Shown here piece after piece: positions 17,782 through 26,772 of a stretch of 44,230 bases of DNA (position 1 is the stretch's first letter; every line of letters begins with the position of its first letter). The notes under the pieces were generated by a model that was not told where the DNA came from, made no database searches, and saw only the letters and a list, made by a program, of their open reading frames with translations. This stretch comes from Candidatus Woesearchaeota archaeon (GTDB lineage: Archaea > Nanobdellota > Nanobdellia > Woesearchaeales > UBA9642): assembly GCA_026002815.1 (NCBI GenBank), contig BPGB01000013.1:1-44230 (forward strand), in the 5' to 3' direction. Both the position numbers and the translations under genes were made by a program.

Positions 17782-18878
17782 CTTAAAACCTCCTCATACA
17801 GTGAGACAATTTTATCCCCTATTGAAGATATATCAAATTCTTTAAACCGTTCCCGTGCATTTTTTGAAAATCTTTCATAAAGGTTATTATCAGATAATAT
17901 TTTATTTATAGCATCTGCTAAAGCTTTTGGGTTTCTTGGTGGAACTACTAAACCGGTAATTCCGTCTTGATTTACATAATTCATTCCAGAACCTTCTACA
18001 TTGGTCGTTATAAGTGGTTTACCAAAATATAGAGCTTCTACTAAAACAAGGCCAAATGCTTCTGTTCTTTCTACAGACGGTAGACAAAATAAATCTGATT
18101 CTTTTATATAAAAACTTATCTTATCTACCCTTCCTAATAAATAAACTTTATTTTCTAAATTTAAAGCTTTTACCATATCTTTTAGATTTTCATAAAGGGG
18201 ACCTCCACCAACTATCACTATTGCAACATCGTCTTTTATATATTTACCTGCTTTTATCAAATATTCAAAACCTTTATAATATATAAGTCTTCCTATACTT
18301 AAAACTATTTTCTTATTTCCTATTTTCGCTTTTAAAGATTTTGTCACTTTTTCATTAGAAGCTTTAAGTCTACTCGGATTTAATCCTAATGGAATAATAA
18401 CAGCATTTTCTTTAAAGTCCCTTAACTGTTTAGAAGTTTCTAAATATTGTGGAGAGGTACATATTATTTTATGAGCTTTTTTGAGAACTTTTTGTTGAAT
18501 AGGTTTATAAAATCTGTAGCTTATTTTTTGTTTAACTATATCAGAGTGCCAATGAATTATAATTTTTTTGTCAGTAAATAAAGAAAGAAATTCAGCAAGG
18601 GGATTCGGAGAATGAATATGAATAATATCGTATTCTCTTTCTATCCTTTTGAAGATCTTTATAAAATCATAAGACAAAGGAGCTGAGTTAACTTTAATAT
18701 TCATTTTACATTCAAAATAATCAAAGCCTTTATAGCTTGATTTTGCTGTCTTACTTCCAAAACATAATAAGTCCGCTTTAATACCTTTTGAATTTAAATA
18801 TTCAAGCAAATCGTAAGAAAAAATTTCAATCCCACCTTCATTTGGTGGACAAAGTTTGCCAAGATGTAGGACTTTCAT
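17778..18878 (-). CDS. Glycosyltransferase family 4
   Basis: GT-B fold transferase, 366 residues. N-terminal acceptor domain opens LHLGKLCPPNEGGIEIFSYD; the donor domain has IVLSIGRLIYYKGFEYLIKA (about 193), VAIVIVGGGPLYENL, SDLFCLPSVERTEAFGLVLV (the E-x7-E motif, about 262) and EALYFGKPLITTNVEGSG. Full length. It adds a sugar from a nucleotide donor to a lipid-linked chain on the cytoplasmic side of the inner membrane; the specific sugar cannot be read. AAGGA lies 7 bases before the ATG. Confidence 0.9.
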   Translation of the reverse strand: MKVLHLGKLCPPNEGGIEIFSYDLLEYLNSKGIKADLLCFGSKTAKSSYKGFDYFECKMNIKVNSAPLSYDFIKIFKRIEREYDIIHIHSPNPLAEFLSLFTDKKIIIHWHSDIVKQKISYRFYKPIQQKVLKKAHKIICTSPQYLETSKQLRDFKENAVIIPLGLNPSRLKASNEKVTKSLKAKIGNKKIVLSIGRLIYYKGFEYLIKAGKYIKDDVAIVIVGGGPLYENLKDMVKALNLENKVYLLGRVDKISFYIKESDLFCLPSVERTEAFGLVLVEALYFGKPLITTNVEGSGMNYVNQDGITGLVVPPRNPKALADAINKILSDNNLYERFSKNARERFKEFDISSIGDKIVSLYEEVLR

Positions 18879-18881
18879 GTT

Positions 18882-20120
18882 CTAATCCTTTATGATTAAG
18901 CTCATTTTTTCTGCATAACGATTCCAGTTTAACTTATCTTTTATAAGGTTGTATGCATTTACAGAAATATTGTCTTTTAAAACTTTGGAGTTCTCAAGTT
19001 TAATTACTTTTTCTAAAAATTCATCGTAGTTTCTAAATAAAACAACATTTTCCATATCTTTAAAATATTCCACCATCTTATAATCTATATCAGTTAAAAA
19101 TGTAACCATACCTAAAGACATAGCATGCAAAACTTTTAATCTGATTCCAGAACCTATAATTGTAGGAGATAAGAAATATTCTTTTGTTTTTATAATTTCA
19201 TTTATATTATCTACAAAACCTAAGTTTATAATGTTGTAACTTTTAAGCTTTTCGTATGGTATTATAAAATACTTCTTTAAATCTTCTACAGAATTACCAG
19301 TTATGTATAATTTGTATTTATTTCCGTATGTAGAAATTATAAACTTTTTCCATATATTTTCTATGTACCAGTTTAAATTGTATCTATTTTGTAAAGTTCT
19401 CAAACTACCACTAAAAATAAATGTAAAAGGTTCTTTATCTATATCTAAATTTGAGGAATCAATTTTTTCCGAAATATTAAAACCATCATACACCAATTCA
19501 TATTTAGCCTTCAGATGTGGCGCAAGCTCTAAAGCCTTTTTATAGTCAGAATCAGAAATAAAACATACTTTATCGATTAAAGACCAATAATAAATCTCTC
19601 TTTTAATAGACTTATCATGTTGCCACTTTGCAATTAGTTTGAAAAATGGATTCTTTATGAGGAACATGAATTGTTTTACAAGCTCTGATTCGATGTTATG
19701 CTCTCTTAAAATAATTTTAATGGACGGAATAAAATGCTTAATCTTTATAGCATAATCCATCATATGCGGACTGCTTACTAATATAAAATTTATATTCTCT
19801 TTTTCTATTAAATGTATCATATTAAGTAAAGCCTTTTTGTCAAAATACTTTTTCCACTTAAACGGTGATTCTTCCAAAAAATTTTTCAATAACATTAATG
19901 GAGTATCTTTTATGTCTTTTAAATAATAATTAGCTTTTATTCCTTCACTTTCAAAGTGTCCTACAGTAGCTTTGGCTTTTTCTGGATTATCATCTCTAAA
20001 ATAGCAAAACAAATCAAAATACTCTTTTAGATATATGTTAGGATAGTATAAACCTATCTTACCTCCATCTATAGGTGGGTATGGATTTTGTGGTATAATG
20101 TAAAGAAGTTTAGGCTTCAT
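18882..20120 (-). CDS. Glycosyltransferase, GT4-like
   Basis: About 412 residues from the ATG at 20120 (an ATG four codons earlier is possible). KLLYIIPQNPYPPIDGGKIG is the usual N-terminal Gly-rich acceptor motif; INFILVSSPHMMDYAIKIK and ILREHNIE follow in the first Rossmann domain. PFTFIFSGSLRTLQNRYNLN and EYFLSPTIIGSGIRLKVLHA (the conserved small–Gly–Ile–Lys segment) mark the donor domain. It resembles PgaA/Wca-type group 1 transferases that read 'P..GsGirlKvleam'. The next gene downstream follows after three bases. Acceptor and donor unknown. Confidence 0.82.
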   Translation of the reverse strand: MKPKLLYIIPQNPYPPIDGGKIGLYYPNIYLKEYFDLFCYFRDDNPEKAKATVGHFESEGIKANYYLKDIKDTPLMLLKNFLEESPFKWKKYFDKKALLNMIHLIEKENINFILVSSPHMMDYAIKIKHFIPSIKIILREHNIESELVKQFMFLIKNPFFKLIAKWQHDKSIKREIYYWSLIDKVCFISDSDYKKALELAPHLKAKYELVYDGFNISEKIDSSNLDIDKEPFTFIFSGSLRTLQNRYNLNWYIENIWKKFIISTYGNKYKLYITGNSVEDLKKYFIIPYEKLKSYNIINLGFVDNINEIIKTKEYFLSPTIIGSGIRLKVLHAMSLGMVTFLTDIDYKMVEYFKDMENVVLFRNYDEFLEKVIKLENSKVLKDNISVNAYNLIKDKLNWNRYAEKMSLIIKD

Positions 20121-21408
20121 ACTTTTTAGCATCCTTCTTCATTTTCTCAATTAATGCTACAGGTAGCCAAATTGAATAAAGCAGCGTATATTCAGACCCG
20201 AATAAAAGCTGAAAGATTAATACAAATATAAAGAAATATAATATAACTTCCTCATTATTGCTAATGAAATTGACAACTTTCAATCCTTTAACTGTTTTGT
20301 AAAGATATATAAATAAAAATAAAAAAAATATAACAGCCAACCAACCATTCATAACAACCGCTTGAGGAATTCCAGCCTTTGCTCCTATATTTCTTCCTGT
20401 TTCTATCATTTCATTGATTTCCAATCGCGAAAGATTTATGCCTATTATACTTGTAAACATGTTATTAAGTATAATATACCCTTCTTCCAATAATCTCGGA
20501 TAAAAATATATATATGTTCCATATCCTGTCCCCAATGGGTACTGGAAAAGTGTCAAAACACTTCCAAGAAATCCTGACCCCCTTGTAGAAAAAGATGTAA
20601 ATTTTTCTATATCTATTATAAATGCTTCTAAGATTATACTATAATTTATGTAAACAATTAATAAAAAAACAAATAATAAACCAAATAAAATCTTCACATC
20701 TTTAATCAATCGTTTATTACATAAAAGTGTACCAAAAAGTGCAAAAGCAATACTAATAAATAATCCTTTTGATCCGATAAAAACAAGTACCGTAAATCCA
20801 GATAATGCTAATAAAAGCTTTAATTTAAAGGATTTTACTAACAATAATGTTAATAAAAATAGTATAAAATAATTCAGACCTGCATGTGACGGCTCCATAT
20901 TCAATAATCTTAATCTATCATAACCCTTGGAAAAATTATGAAATGCATTTAGAAATTCAGGATTTATATATTCTATAAAAGCAATGAAGGTTAAAAATGT
21001 AAAAATGGATACAATAATTTTTTTTAATGCATTCATGCTGATTCTTTCAAAAACAAAAATCAAATTATATAAAACTAAGAAGTGTAGAAATGATAAAGAA
21101 AAAAACCCTTCAAAAAATTTTATTAAAAAATTAATACCATATTTGTTTATATCACCTTTCAAATAAATAGTTGTATAAGTTAAGATAATTAATGAGGAAA
21201 ACAAAGTGGCTAATATGTATAAAGTAAAAATCTTAATTGAAAAATAGCCATTGATATTTATCTTAAATTTTTTAATGACTAAGACGAGAATAAAAACAAA
21301 CGGAGCTATCAAAAACATAAGACTATGTGTCACTGTTTTAGATGGGAAAATAGGTAGATCCGTAAAAACCATTCCAAAAAGCAATAAAATAAGAATCATA
21401 TAACTCAT
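20110..21408 (-). CDS. O-antigen polymerase / ligase-like (Wzy-type) membrane protein
   Basis: 432 residues with about 10-12 hydrophobic segments spread along the chain and a larger polar loop near residues 270-340 (FSTRGSGFLGSVLTLFQYPL, GTGYGTYIYFYP), the typical periplasmic loop of Wzy polymerases and WaaL-type ligases. In a cluster with a Wzx-like flippase and many glycosyltransferases, the polymerase of a Wzx/Wzy route is the likeliest role. These proteins share little sequence, so the distinction from a ligase is not made. The start overlaps the preceding glycosyltransferase remnant's end by 4 bp. Confidence 0.72.
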   Translation of the reverse strand: MSYMILILLLFGMVFTDLPIFPSKTVTHSLMFLIAPFVFILVLVIKKFKININGYFSIKIFTLYILATLFSSLIILTYTTIYLKGDINKYGINFLIKFFEGFFSLSFLHFLVLYNLIFVFERISMNALKKIIVSIFTFLTFIAFIEYINPEFLNAFHNFSKGYDRLRLLNMEPSHAGLNYFILFLLTLLLVKSFKLKLLLALSGFTVLVFIGSKGLFISIAFALFGTLLCNKRLIKDVKILFGLLFVFLLIVYINYSIILEAFIIDIEKFTSFSTRGSGFLGSVLTLFQYPLGTGYGTYIYFYPRLLEEGYIILNNMFTSIIGINLSRLEINEMIETGRNIGAKAGIPQAVVMNGWLAVIFFLFLFIYLYKTVKGLKVVNFISNNEEVILYFFIFVLIFQLLFGSEYTLLYSIWLPVALIEKMKKDAKKYEA

Positions 21409-21651
21409 TTTATTAATCCGTTATAAATGCCTTTAATTTGTGCTAAAACTATATGTTTTTTCTTTAGAAACCATGAGGGATATCTAATTATTCGGGAAAA
21501 AATTAAAATTATAAAAGAAGTTGTCTTTTTTAAAGTAGGAAGCTTTTTTATGAATCTAACTCTATTCTGCATCATCCAATAAGCTGAAAACTCAGAAACC
21601 TCGCCTTCCCCGCTACTTGCACCTACTTTATGCCAAACTTTTGAGGGGTTT
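21405..21651 (-). pseudogene. C-terminal remnant of a family 2 glycosyltransferase
   Basis: About 80 codons directly after the stop of the intact GT2 gene: KVWHKVGASSG, then YWMMQNRVRFIKKLPTLKK, an IILIFSRII helix, and AQIKGIYNGLIK. This is the usual tail of rhamnosyltransferase-like GT2 enzymes (W-H-K-x2-aS...YY..RNrhrFhkk...KGhhdGh). No catalytic domain precedes it; the upstream GT2 has its own C-terminus. It looks like the leftover of an older gene replaced by recombination. An overlapping ATG could allow translation, but a stand-alone function is doubtful. Confidence 0.65.
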
Positions 21652-22956
21652 TTACATATCATACTTTGCTTCCCTATATAATCTCAATAGTTTTGAATCT
21701 TCTTTAATCTTTAGCTTATCTTTAATATACGGTATAATTAATGCATACACAGAATATATTAAAAACATAAATGTTAGTTTTGATTTATATTTTTTATATA
21801 TTTTGATTTTTTCATAGAATGCTTTTTTGTAATTTGAAGAAAAACCGCCGACCCTAAAATTAACAATTGTTTTATCAATTTTTAAAAATTTATATCCATT
21901 AAAGTAAGCTCGTAAGAAAAATTCATAATCTGCAGCTAACTTAAAATTAGTATCATACATACCTAATTCCTTATACACTTTTATTTTAGCAATACTATCA
22001 GGATGAAAAAAAATAAAATCCTTTTTAATGTGATCTATTTGATGGTCACTTTTTCTATAATAAAGAACCTTATCGCCAAACAATACTCTACTATTACCAT
22101 AAATAATATCGCATTCAATATTTGAACAGTATGATATGTAATAATTTGTTAAGGCATTATTCTCAAAAAAATCATCAGACCCTAAAAATCCAAGCCAACT
22201 ACCAAAAGCAAGGGTAATCCCCTTATTCATAGCATCGTATATTCCTTTATCCTTTTCACTAATCCAGTAATCAATGTAATCTTCGTATTTTTTTATTATA
22301 TCTAATGTTCCATCTGTAGAGCCACCGTCTATAATGATATATTCTACATTAGGATAGGTTTGGTTTATTACGCTTTGAATGGTTTGTTCTAAATATTTTT
22401 CGCCATTAAAAACAACAGTTATAACTGTAATTAAAGGAAGTTTATTAAATGTTGGATGTTGAATGTTGGATGTTAAATTATTACTTTGGATTGTACTTTG
22501 GAGGATAGATTTTGAATTATATGATTCTGTGTGTTGATTTTTAGGTGATAAAGCATTCATATATGTATGTATAGAATTCTTAATTTCCTCTGGAACTGGC
22601 TTAATAAGATTCCCATCAAAGTCCACAATCCACCATTTCCCTTCATTCCACATATAACTAAATTTAAAATATCCTTTTGTCCTTAAACCACCTTCTCCTT
22701 TTCTACCTTCTCCTTCTGGAAGAAATAAATAAGTATCAAATTTTTCCCCTTCTTTTGCTGGTATTTTACTATCAATTATTCCAAATTCTGGAAATCTTAG
22801 TTTAAATTTATAGTTTTCTTTTAGTTTTCCATTTTCATCTAAATATTTTTCATCTAATAATTTATAGTGTAATTTTGTTGTTGAAAAATTAGAGTTAATA
22901 GTAATTAGTGATTCTTGATTGTTTGTTGTTGATTGGTTGTTGGTATTATTTTTCAT
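21652..22956 (-). CDS. Family 2 glycosyltransferase with unusual N-terminal extension
   Basis: 434 residues. Residues 175-430 are a GT-A/GT2 domain: PLITVITVVFNGEKYLEQTI, YIIIDGGSTDGTLDIIKKY, SEKDKGIYDAMNKG, GFLGSDDFF (the D-D metal site) and LAADYEFFLRAY. Before it lies an atypical extension: a polar start, then about residues 28-130 (LHYKLLDEKYLDENGKLKE, then YFKFSYMWNEGKWWIVDF, PVPEEIKNSIHTYMNAL), which looks like a small folded module I cannot name. A low-complexity Ser/Asn/Gln linker encoded by short GTTGGATGTT-type repeats follows. AGGA lies 6-7 bases before the ATG, supporting the long form. Confidence 0.85.
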   Translation of the reverse strand: MKNNTNNQSTTNNQESLITINSNFSTTKLHYKLLDEKYLDENGKLKENYKFKLRFPEFGIIDSKIPAKEGEKFDTYLFLPEGEGRKGEGGLRTKGYFKFSYMWNEGKWWIVDFDGNLIKPVPEEIKNSIHTYMNALSPKNQHTESYNSKSILQSTIQSNNLTSNIQHPTFNKLPLITVITVVFNGEKYLEQTIQSVINQTYPNVEYIIIDGGSTDGTLDIIKKYEDYIDYWISEKDKGIYDAMNKGITLAFGSWLGFLGSDDFFENNALTNYYISYCSNIECDIIYGNSRVLFGDKVLYYRKSDHQIDHIKKDFIFFHPDSIAKIKVYKELGMYDTNFKLAADYEFFLRAYFNGYKFLKIDKTIVNFRVGGFSSNYKKAFYEKIKIYKKYKSKLTFMFLIYSVYALIIPYIKDKLKIKEDSKLLRLYREAKYDM

Positions 22957-22977
22957 CTCTATTCCTAAAATGTTTTA

Positions 22978-23148
22978 TTAGTCATTTAGCATTTTTTTAA
23001 TTTCATTTATTTTCTCAATTAAATTTTCAATATATGTAAGTATCCCGCTTCTTTTGACATTATAAAGCAAGTTTTCAATTCACATGCACTGTTTAAAGCA
23101 ATACTTGTTTATTACTTCCAACTCCCTTAAAAACTCCACCACTCAATA
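22978..23148 (-). pseudogene. Remnant of a four-helix-bundle (S23/IVP-type) protein gene
   Basis: One frame with a single internal TGA reads EFLRELEVINKYCFKQC, then IENLLYNVKRSGILTYIEN and LIEKINEIKKMLND before the TAA at 22978. This matches the C-terminal half of the small four-helix-bundle family first known from 23S rRNA intervening sequences. The N-terminal half is missing. Such genes often sit singly between other genes; here a fragment lies between two glycosyltransferase genes. Confidence 0.55.
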
Positions 23149-23170
23149 TCTCACTTCTCATCTTTTACTA

Positions 23171-23277
23171 CTAACATTCACCTATCACCTGTCTGTAAAG
23201 CTCAATATACTTATTCGCAACCACTTTGCTATCAAATTCTTTTAAAACTTTTTCTAAGGAATTTTGATAAAATAAAT
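23171..23277 (-). pseudogene. C-terminal remnant of a GT4 glycosyltransferase
   Basis: Immediately after the stop of the complete GT4 gene, an open frame reads LFYQNSLEKVLKEFDSKVVA and NKYIELYRQVIGEC before TAG at 23171. KVVAxKYIELY is the usual last helix of GT4 enzymes, so this is a second GT4 tail behind a gene that already has one. It is probably a recombination scar. Confidence 0.6.
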
Positions 23278-24480
23278 TTAGTGTTTCCAACATTTTAACT
23301 TTACTGAATAATCATCTATTATTCTTTTTAAGACATCTACTATAGAGTTTTTTTCTAATTCTTTAAGTTTTTCATAACCTTTTTTGACTAATTCATCTCT
23401 TTTTTCCTTGTTATAGTAAAGTAGTTTAATATGTGAAGCTAAACTTTCAGGGTTTTTCAGATCACATAGTAAAGCAGCATCACCGACTTGATCTCTTAAA
23501 CCGGGTAAATCGGAATATATTACAGGTGCCCCTATGGCAAATGCTTCTAATGGTGGTATATTAGTAGGTCCGAAATAAGTTGGCATTACTAAAGCAAGCG
23601 CTTGCTTATATAAATAGTAAATCTCTTCGTTTGGGGCAAAACCTATATATTTTACTAACTCATGCACACCAAATTTTCTTGCATAATTTAAAACGTAATC
23701 TAAATTACCTTTATCTGATCCACTAAATATAGCGTTTATCCTAAGACCATCTTTTTTCAATAAATACAATGCATCTATTATATATACATGGTTTTTGTGG
23801 GACCAAAACTGAGCAGGATAATATATATAATCAGAATCAATACCGTATTTCTTTTTAATGTCTATTTTATTTTCTTTTCCTTCCACAATGACATTTACTG
23901 ATGGAAAAAAATGTGCAACATAAACTCTATTTTCATCAACTCCGTATCTTTTTATAATATTTTGCTTTCCTATATTAGAATCACTAATAACTGCTAAAGC
24001 TTTTTTTAAAGCCTTTGTATAAACTAATTCTCTTAATTCAAATTCTCTGTAAAAGTTTACCTCTGGAAATTCGCAAAAATCTCTATGGCACAAATCCCAA
24101 ACGGTAAAAATATAATTATGGTTTACCAAATCAAGAGCTAAGGAATTTGGAGACATAAAGTAAACCAAGTCAATATTATATTTCTGCAAATGTTTTTCAA
24201 ATTTTGTCATTAATTTGAATTTTTTAGTAAAAATTAAGGAAATTTCCTTTCTAAGTATAAATCTTATTACTTTATCTAAAAATTTACTCTTTAAACAAAC
24301 AACATTAAAGCCAAAATTTTTTAAAATTTCTTGGTTTTCTTTTTTAGAAACAAATATTATAAAATTAGCAGTTTCAATTTTTTTGAGTTCTATGAGACTT
24401 CTAAGTTGCGTTTGGAATCCCCCACCAACATCTAAATTTCCGTCAAATATACAAGCAATATTCAATTTTTTAATATCCAC
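23278..24480 (-). CDS. Glycosyltransferase family 4
   Basis: About 400 residues. I place the start at GTG 24480, with GGAG 6 bases upstream, overlapping the methyltransferase end by 19 bp; no ATG fits. N-terminal NIACIFDGNLDVGGGFQTQL has the Gly-rich acceptor loop. The donor domain has YIYYPAQFWSHKNHVYIIDA (about 215), GFAPNEEIYYLYKQALALVM and PTYFGPTNIPPLEAFAIGAP (about 305, the family's P-E motif), AVIYSDLPGLRDQVGDAALL-like. PAQFW.HKNH and GP(T)N(I)PPLEA are typical of mannosyl-transferase-like GT4 members in surface-glycan loci; the sugar is not determinable. Confidence 0.87.
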   Translation of the reverse strand: MDIKKLNIACIFDGNLDVGGGFQTQLRSLIELKKIETANFIIFVSKKENQEILKNFGFNVVCLKSKFLDKVIRFILRKEISLIFTKKFKLMTKFEKHLQKYNIDLVYFMSPNSLALDLVNHNYIFTVWDLCHRDFCEFPEVNFYREFELRELVYTKALKKALAVISDSNIGKQNIIKRYGVDENRVYVAHFFPSVNVIVEGKENKIDIKKKYGIDSDYIYYPAQFWSHKNHVYIIDALYLLKKDGLRINAIFSGSDKGNLDYVLNYARKFGVHELVKYIGFAPNEEIYYLYKQALALVMPTYFGPTNIPPLEAFAIGAPVIYSDLPGLRDQVGDAALLCDLKNPESLASHIKLLYYNKEKRDELVKKGYEKLKELEKNSIVDVLKRIIDDYSVKLKCWKH

Positions 24481-25220
24481 ACTACACTCCAACTTTTAGA
24501 ATCAGGATTATCGAAAGTAAACCATTTATACTTGGATAAGATTTTAAATCCAAACATTTCACAAATCAATTCTAATTCAGGATCAAAAAAATACCTCATT
24601 TTATGTTGTTCATGCAACTCTGTAGTTTCATTAGTCCGCTTATCTATGATTAGAAGAGTATAATTTACATCTACTGTGTTTTTATCATAGTGAATAAACG
24701 GCTCTGCTATCCTTATGATTCTTACTGATTCATCTTCCAGTCTTTTAACCCTTATTTCAGGCATTTCTGTTAAGACTGCAGTGCCATACCAAAAATCAAA
24801 TATAAAAATACCATCTTTAGTCAAATGTTTTTTTACTATTTCAAAACTTTTCAAAAGATCTTCATTGGAACTCTGATAACTTAGTACATGAAAAAGAGCA
24901 GTAACAACATCAAATTTCTCATCTATTCTTAAATCTTGAATCCTTGAATGTATAAATTTTAAATTACTTTCTTTTCCTTTCCTTCTTTGATCTGCCACTT
25001 TTAACATTTCTTCACTTGCATCAACACCATAAACGATGTAACCATTATCTGATATAAGCTCCGCGTGTCTTCCGGTACCACAGCCTAAATCCAATATTGA
25101 TTTTGAATTTGATTTAAATTTTTCAATTAAATTAATTATATACTCAGATTCTTCTGAGTAACCTTTATCTTTATAAAGCAAGTCGTAATATTTAGAGTAT
25201 AATGAGCTGAATTTTTTCAT
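24462..25220 (-). CDS. Class I SAM-dependent methyltransferase
   Basis: 252 residues, full length. YSKYYDLLYKDKGYSEES at the N-terminus, SILDLGCGTGRHAELISDNG (SAM motif I, about 40), VYGVDASEEMLKVADQRR, then FDVVTALFHVLSYQSSNEDL and DGIFIFDFWYG. This is the subgroup found beside aminosugar genes (for example N- or O-methylation of dTDP-sugars). Its start overlaps the stop of the aminotransferase gene (ATGA-type), so the amino sugar made there is a plausible substrate. Confidence 0.86.
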   Translation of the reverse strand: MKKFSSLYSKYYDLLYKDKGYSEESEYIINLIEKFKSNSKSILDLGCGTGRHAELISDNGYIVYGVDASEEMLKVADQRRKGKESNLKFIHSRIQDLRIDEKFDVVTALFHVLSYQSSNEDLLKSFEIVKKHLTKDGIFIFDFWYGTAVLTEMPEIRVKRLEDESVRIIRIAEPFIHYDKNTVDVNYTLLIIDKRTNETTELHEQHKMRYFFDPELELICEMFGFKILSKYKWFTFDNPDSKSWSVVWILKN

Positions 25221-26332
25221 CTCAGTACCTCATGCAATATTTCACTGACTTTAACTATCTGTTCCTCTGTTAAAGCAAGTCCACTTGGAATATAAAAACC
25301 TCTATCATATAACTTTTCTGCGTTAGGATAATTTTCATTCAAAAACAATCCCATTCTGCTAAAGACAGGCTGTTTATGCATTGGATAGAAAAAAGGTCTT
25401 GTGCCAATACCATACTTAGATAACTCTTCCATTACTTCTTGAGCATTTTTTGGATAGTAATCTTTAAGTGTAATTCCAAAGACCCAGTAGATATTCTCAG
25501 AATAATCCGTCTTATCAATGGGAAGATTGATAACTTCAATATCCTTTAGCAATTCTTGATATTTTCTACCGATCCAGCGCTTCTTTTCAATTATCTTATC
25601 TATCCTCTCCAGTTGAGCCAATCCTAAAGCCGCCTGAAGATTTGACATTCTTAAATTCCAACCTATTTCCTCATGAATGAATCTCTTTTTTGGATCATTT
25701 GAGAAACACAGATTTCTTAAAGATTTACACCTTTCGTATAATTTCTCATCATCCATCAATACCATACCACCTTCACCAGTTGTAATATGTTTATTTGGAT
25801 AGAAACTAAATATGCTTATATCTCCAAAACTACCACACTTTTTGCCATTATAAGTCTGCCCGTGCATCTCAGCTGCATCTTCGATAATTTTGAGATTGTA
25901 TTTTTTGGCTAACTCCAAAATAGGATCCATATCTACTGGCAGTCCAAAGATATGTACGATCATAATAGCTTTTGTCATCGGTGTTATTTTCTTTTCAATA
26001 TCTTCTACTTTCATATTAAAAGTATAATAATCAGAATCTACCAAAACTGGTTTTGCTCCGGCTTTAACGATAGCTTGTGCACAGGATATTATGGTGAATG
26101 CAGGTAATATGACTTCATCTCTTGGTCCTATTCCTAATGCTACTACAGCTAGTTCTAATGCAGCAGTTCCGTTGGTTACTGCAACGGCATATCTTCTTCC
26201 AATATAAGAAGCCATATTTTCTTCAAACTTTCTTACAAAAGGACCATCACTACCAACCCACCCTGTTTCAATACACTCATTTAGATATTCTTTTTCTTTA
26301 CCGTTAAATAGTGGTTCATTAACTGGTATCAT
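25217..26332 (-). CDS. DegT/DnrJ/EryC1/StrS aminotransferase
   Basis: PLP-dependent sugar aminotransferase, 371 residues. It opens with IPVNEPLFNGKEKEYLNECI and GWVGSDGPFVRKFEE; AVAVTNGTAALELAVVALGI is the phosphate-binding segment, LKIIEDAAEMHGQTYNGKKC contains the cofactor-binding Asp, and the Schiff-base Lys is in FSFYPNKHITTGEGG. The usual C-terminal TRPFFYPMHKQP is present. It would aminate a 3- or 4-keto nucleotide sugar. The overlapping cupin gene upstream and the methyltransferase downstream form a small amino-sugar unit; the product is not identified. Confidence 0.92.
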   Translation of the reverse strand: MIPVNEPLFNGKEKEYLNECIETGWVGSDGPFVRKFEENMASYIGRRYAVAVTNGTAALELAVVALGIGPRDEVILPAFTIISCAQAIVKAGAKPVLVDSDYYTFNMKVEDIEKKITPMTKAIMIVHIFGLPVDMDPILELAKKYNLKIIEDAAEMHGQTYNGKKCGSFGDISIFSFYPNKHITTGEGGMVLMDDEKLYERCKSLRNLCFSNDPKKRFIHEEIGWNLRMSNLQAALGLAQLERIDKIIEKKRWIGRKYQELLKDIEVINLPIDKTDYSENIYWVFGITLKDYYPKNAQEVMEELSKYGIGTRPFFYPMHKQPVFSRMGLFLNENYPNAEKLYDRGFYIPSGLALTEEQIVKVSEILHEVLR

Positions 26333-26760
26333 TCTTCCAACCTCACTTTAAAGTCATCTATTGGTTCAAATCTGGTTTTATCCATTTCCCCTGCATAAGG
26401 ACCCTGTTTAACTTCTATCATTTCAGTATCTTCCAACATCTTAAATCCGTGTCCACCATGGGCTAAAAGTATAACATCTCCCGCTTCCAAAATAATACTT
26501 TTAAGGTATTTTTTCCATTCATCATAAAAATCCACCCTTACTTTTCCACTCTTTATAAAGAGTACTTCTTTAGTATAAAAAACTTCCCTCTGCACAGGGT
26601 TATGAACATGGGGTAGTATTATATAATCTTTTGGTCTCTTCATATATGCAAGTTGTTGTGAAAATTCTGGGGGAGTAAAAAATTCTATACCGTCTTTTTG
26701 AAAATCTTTTTTTATAACTATTGATAGTATTTTGTCTTTATGTTTTATATAGTATATCAT
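26329..26760 (-). CDS. Cupin-fold protein of a polysaccharide locus
   Basis: 143 residues. HVHNPVQREVFYTKEVLFI (about 51-70) carries the metal-type His residues, VDFYDEWKKYLKSIILEAGD and VILLAHGGHGFKMLEDTEMI make the second cupin motif, and KQGPYAGEMDKTRF ends it. Proteins of this kind are often encoded next to DegT-family aminotransferases in O-antigen loci. It could be a keto-sugar isomerase or epimerase, but it lacks a clear match to the FdtA group. AAGGAG lies 7 bases before the ATG. Confidence 0.7.
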   Translation of the reverse strand: MIYYIKHKDKILSIVIKKDFQKDGIEFFTPPEFSQQLAYMKRPKDYIILPHVHNPVQREVFYTKEVLFIKSGKVRVDFYDEWKKYLKSIILEAGDVILLAHGGHGFKMLEDTEMIEVKQGPYAGEMDKTRFEPIDDFKVRLEE

Positions 26761-26772
26761 GTTGTGCTCCTT

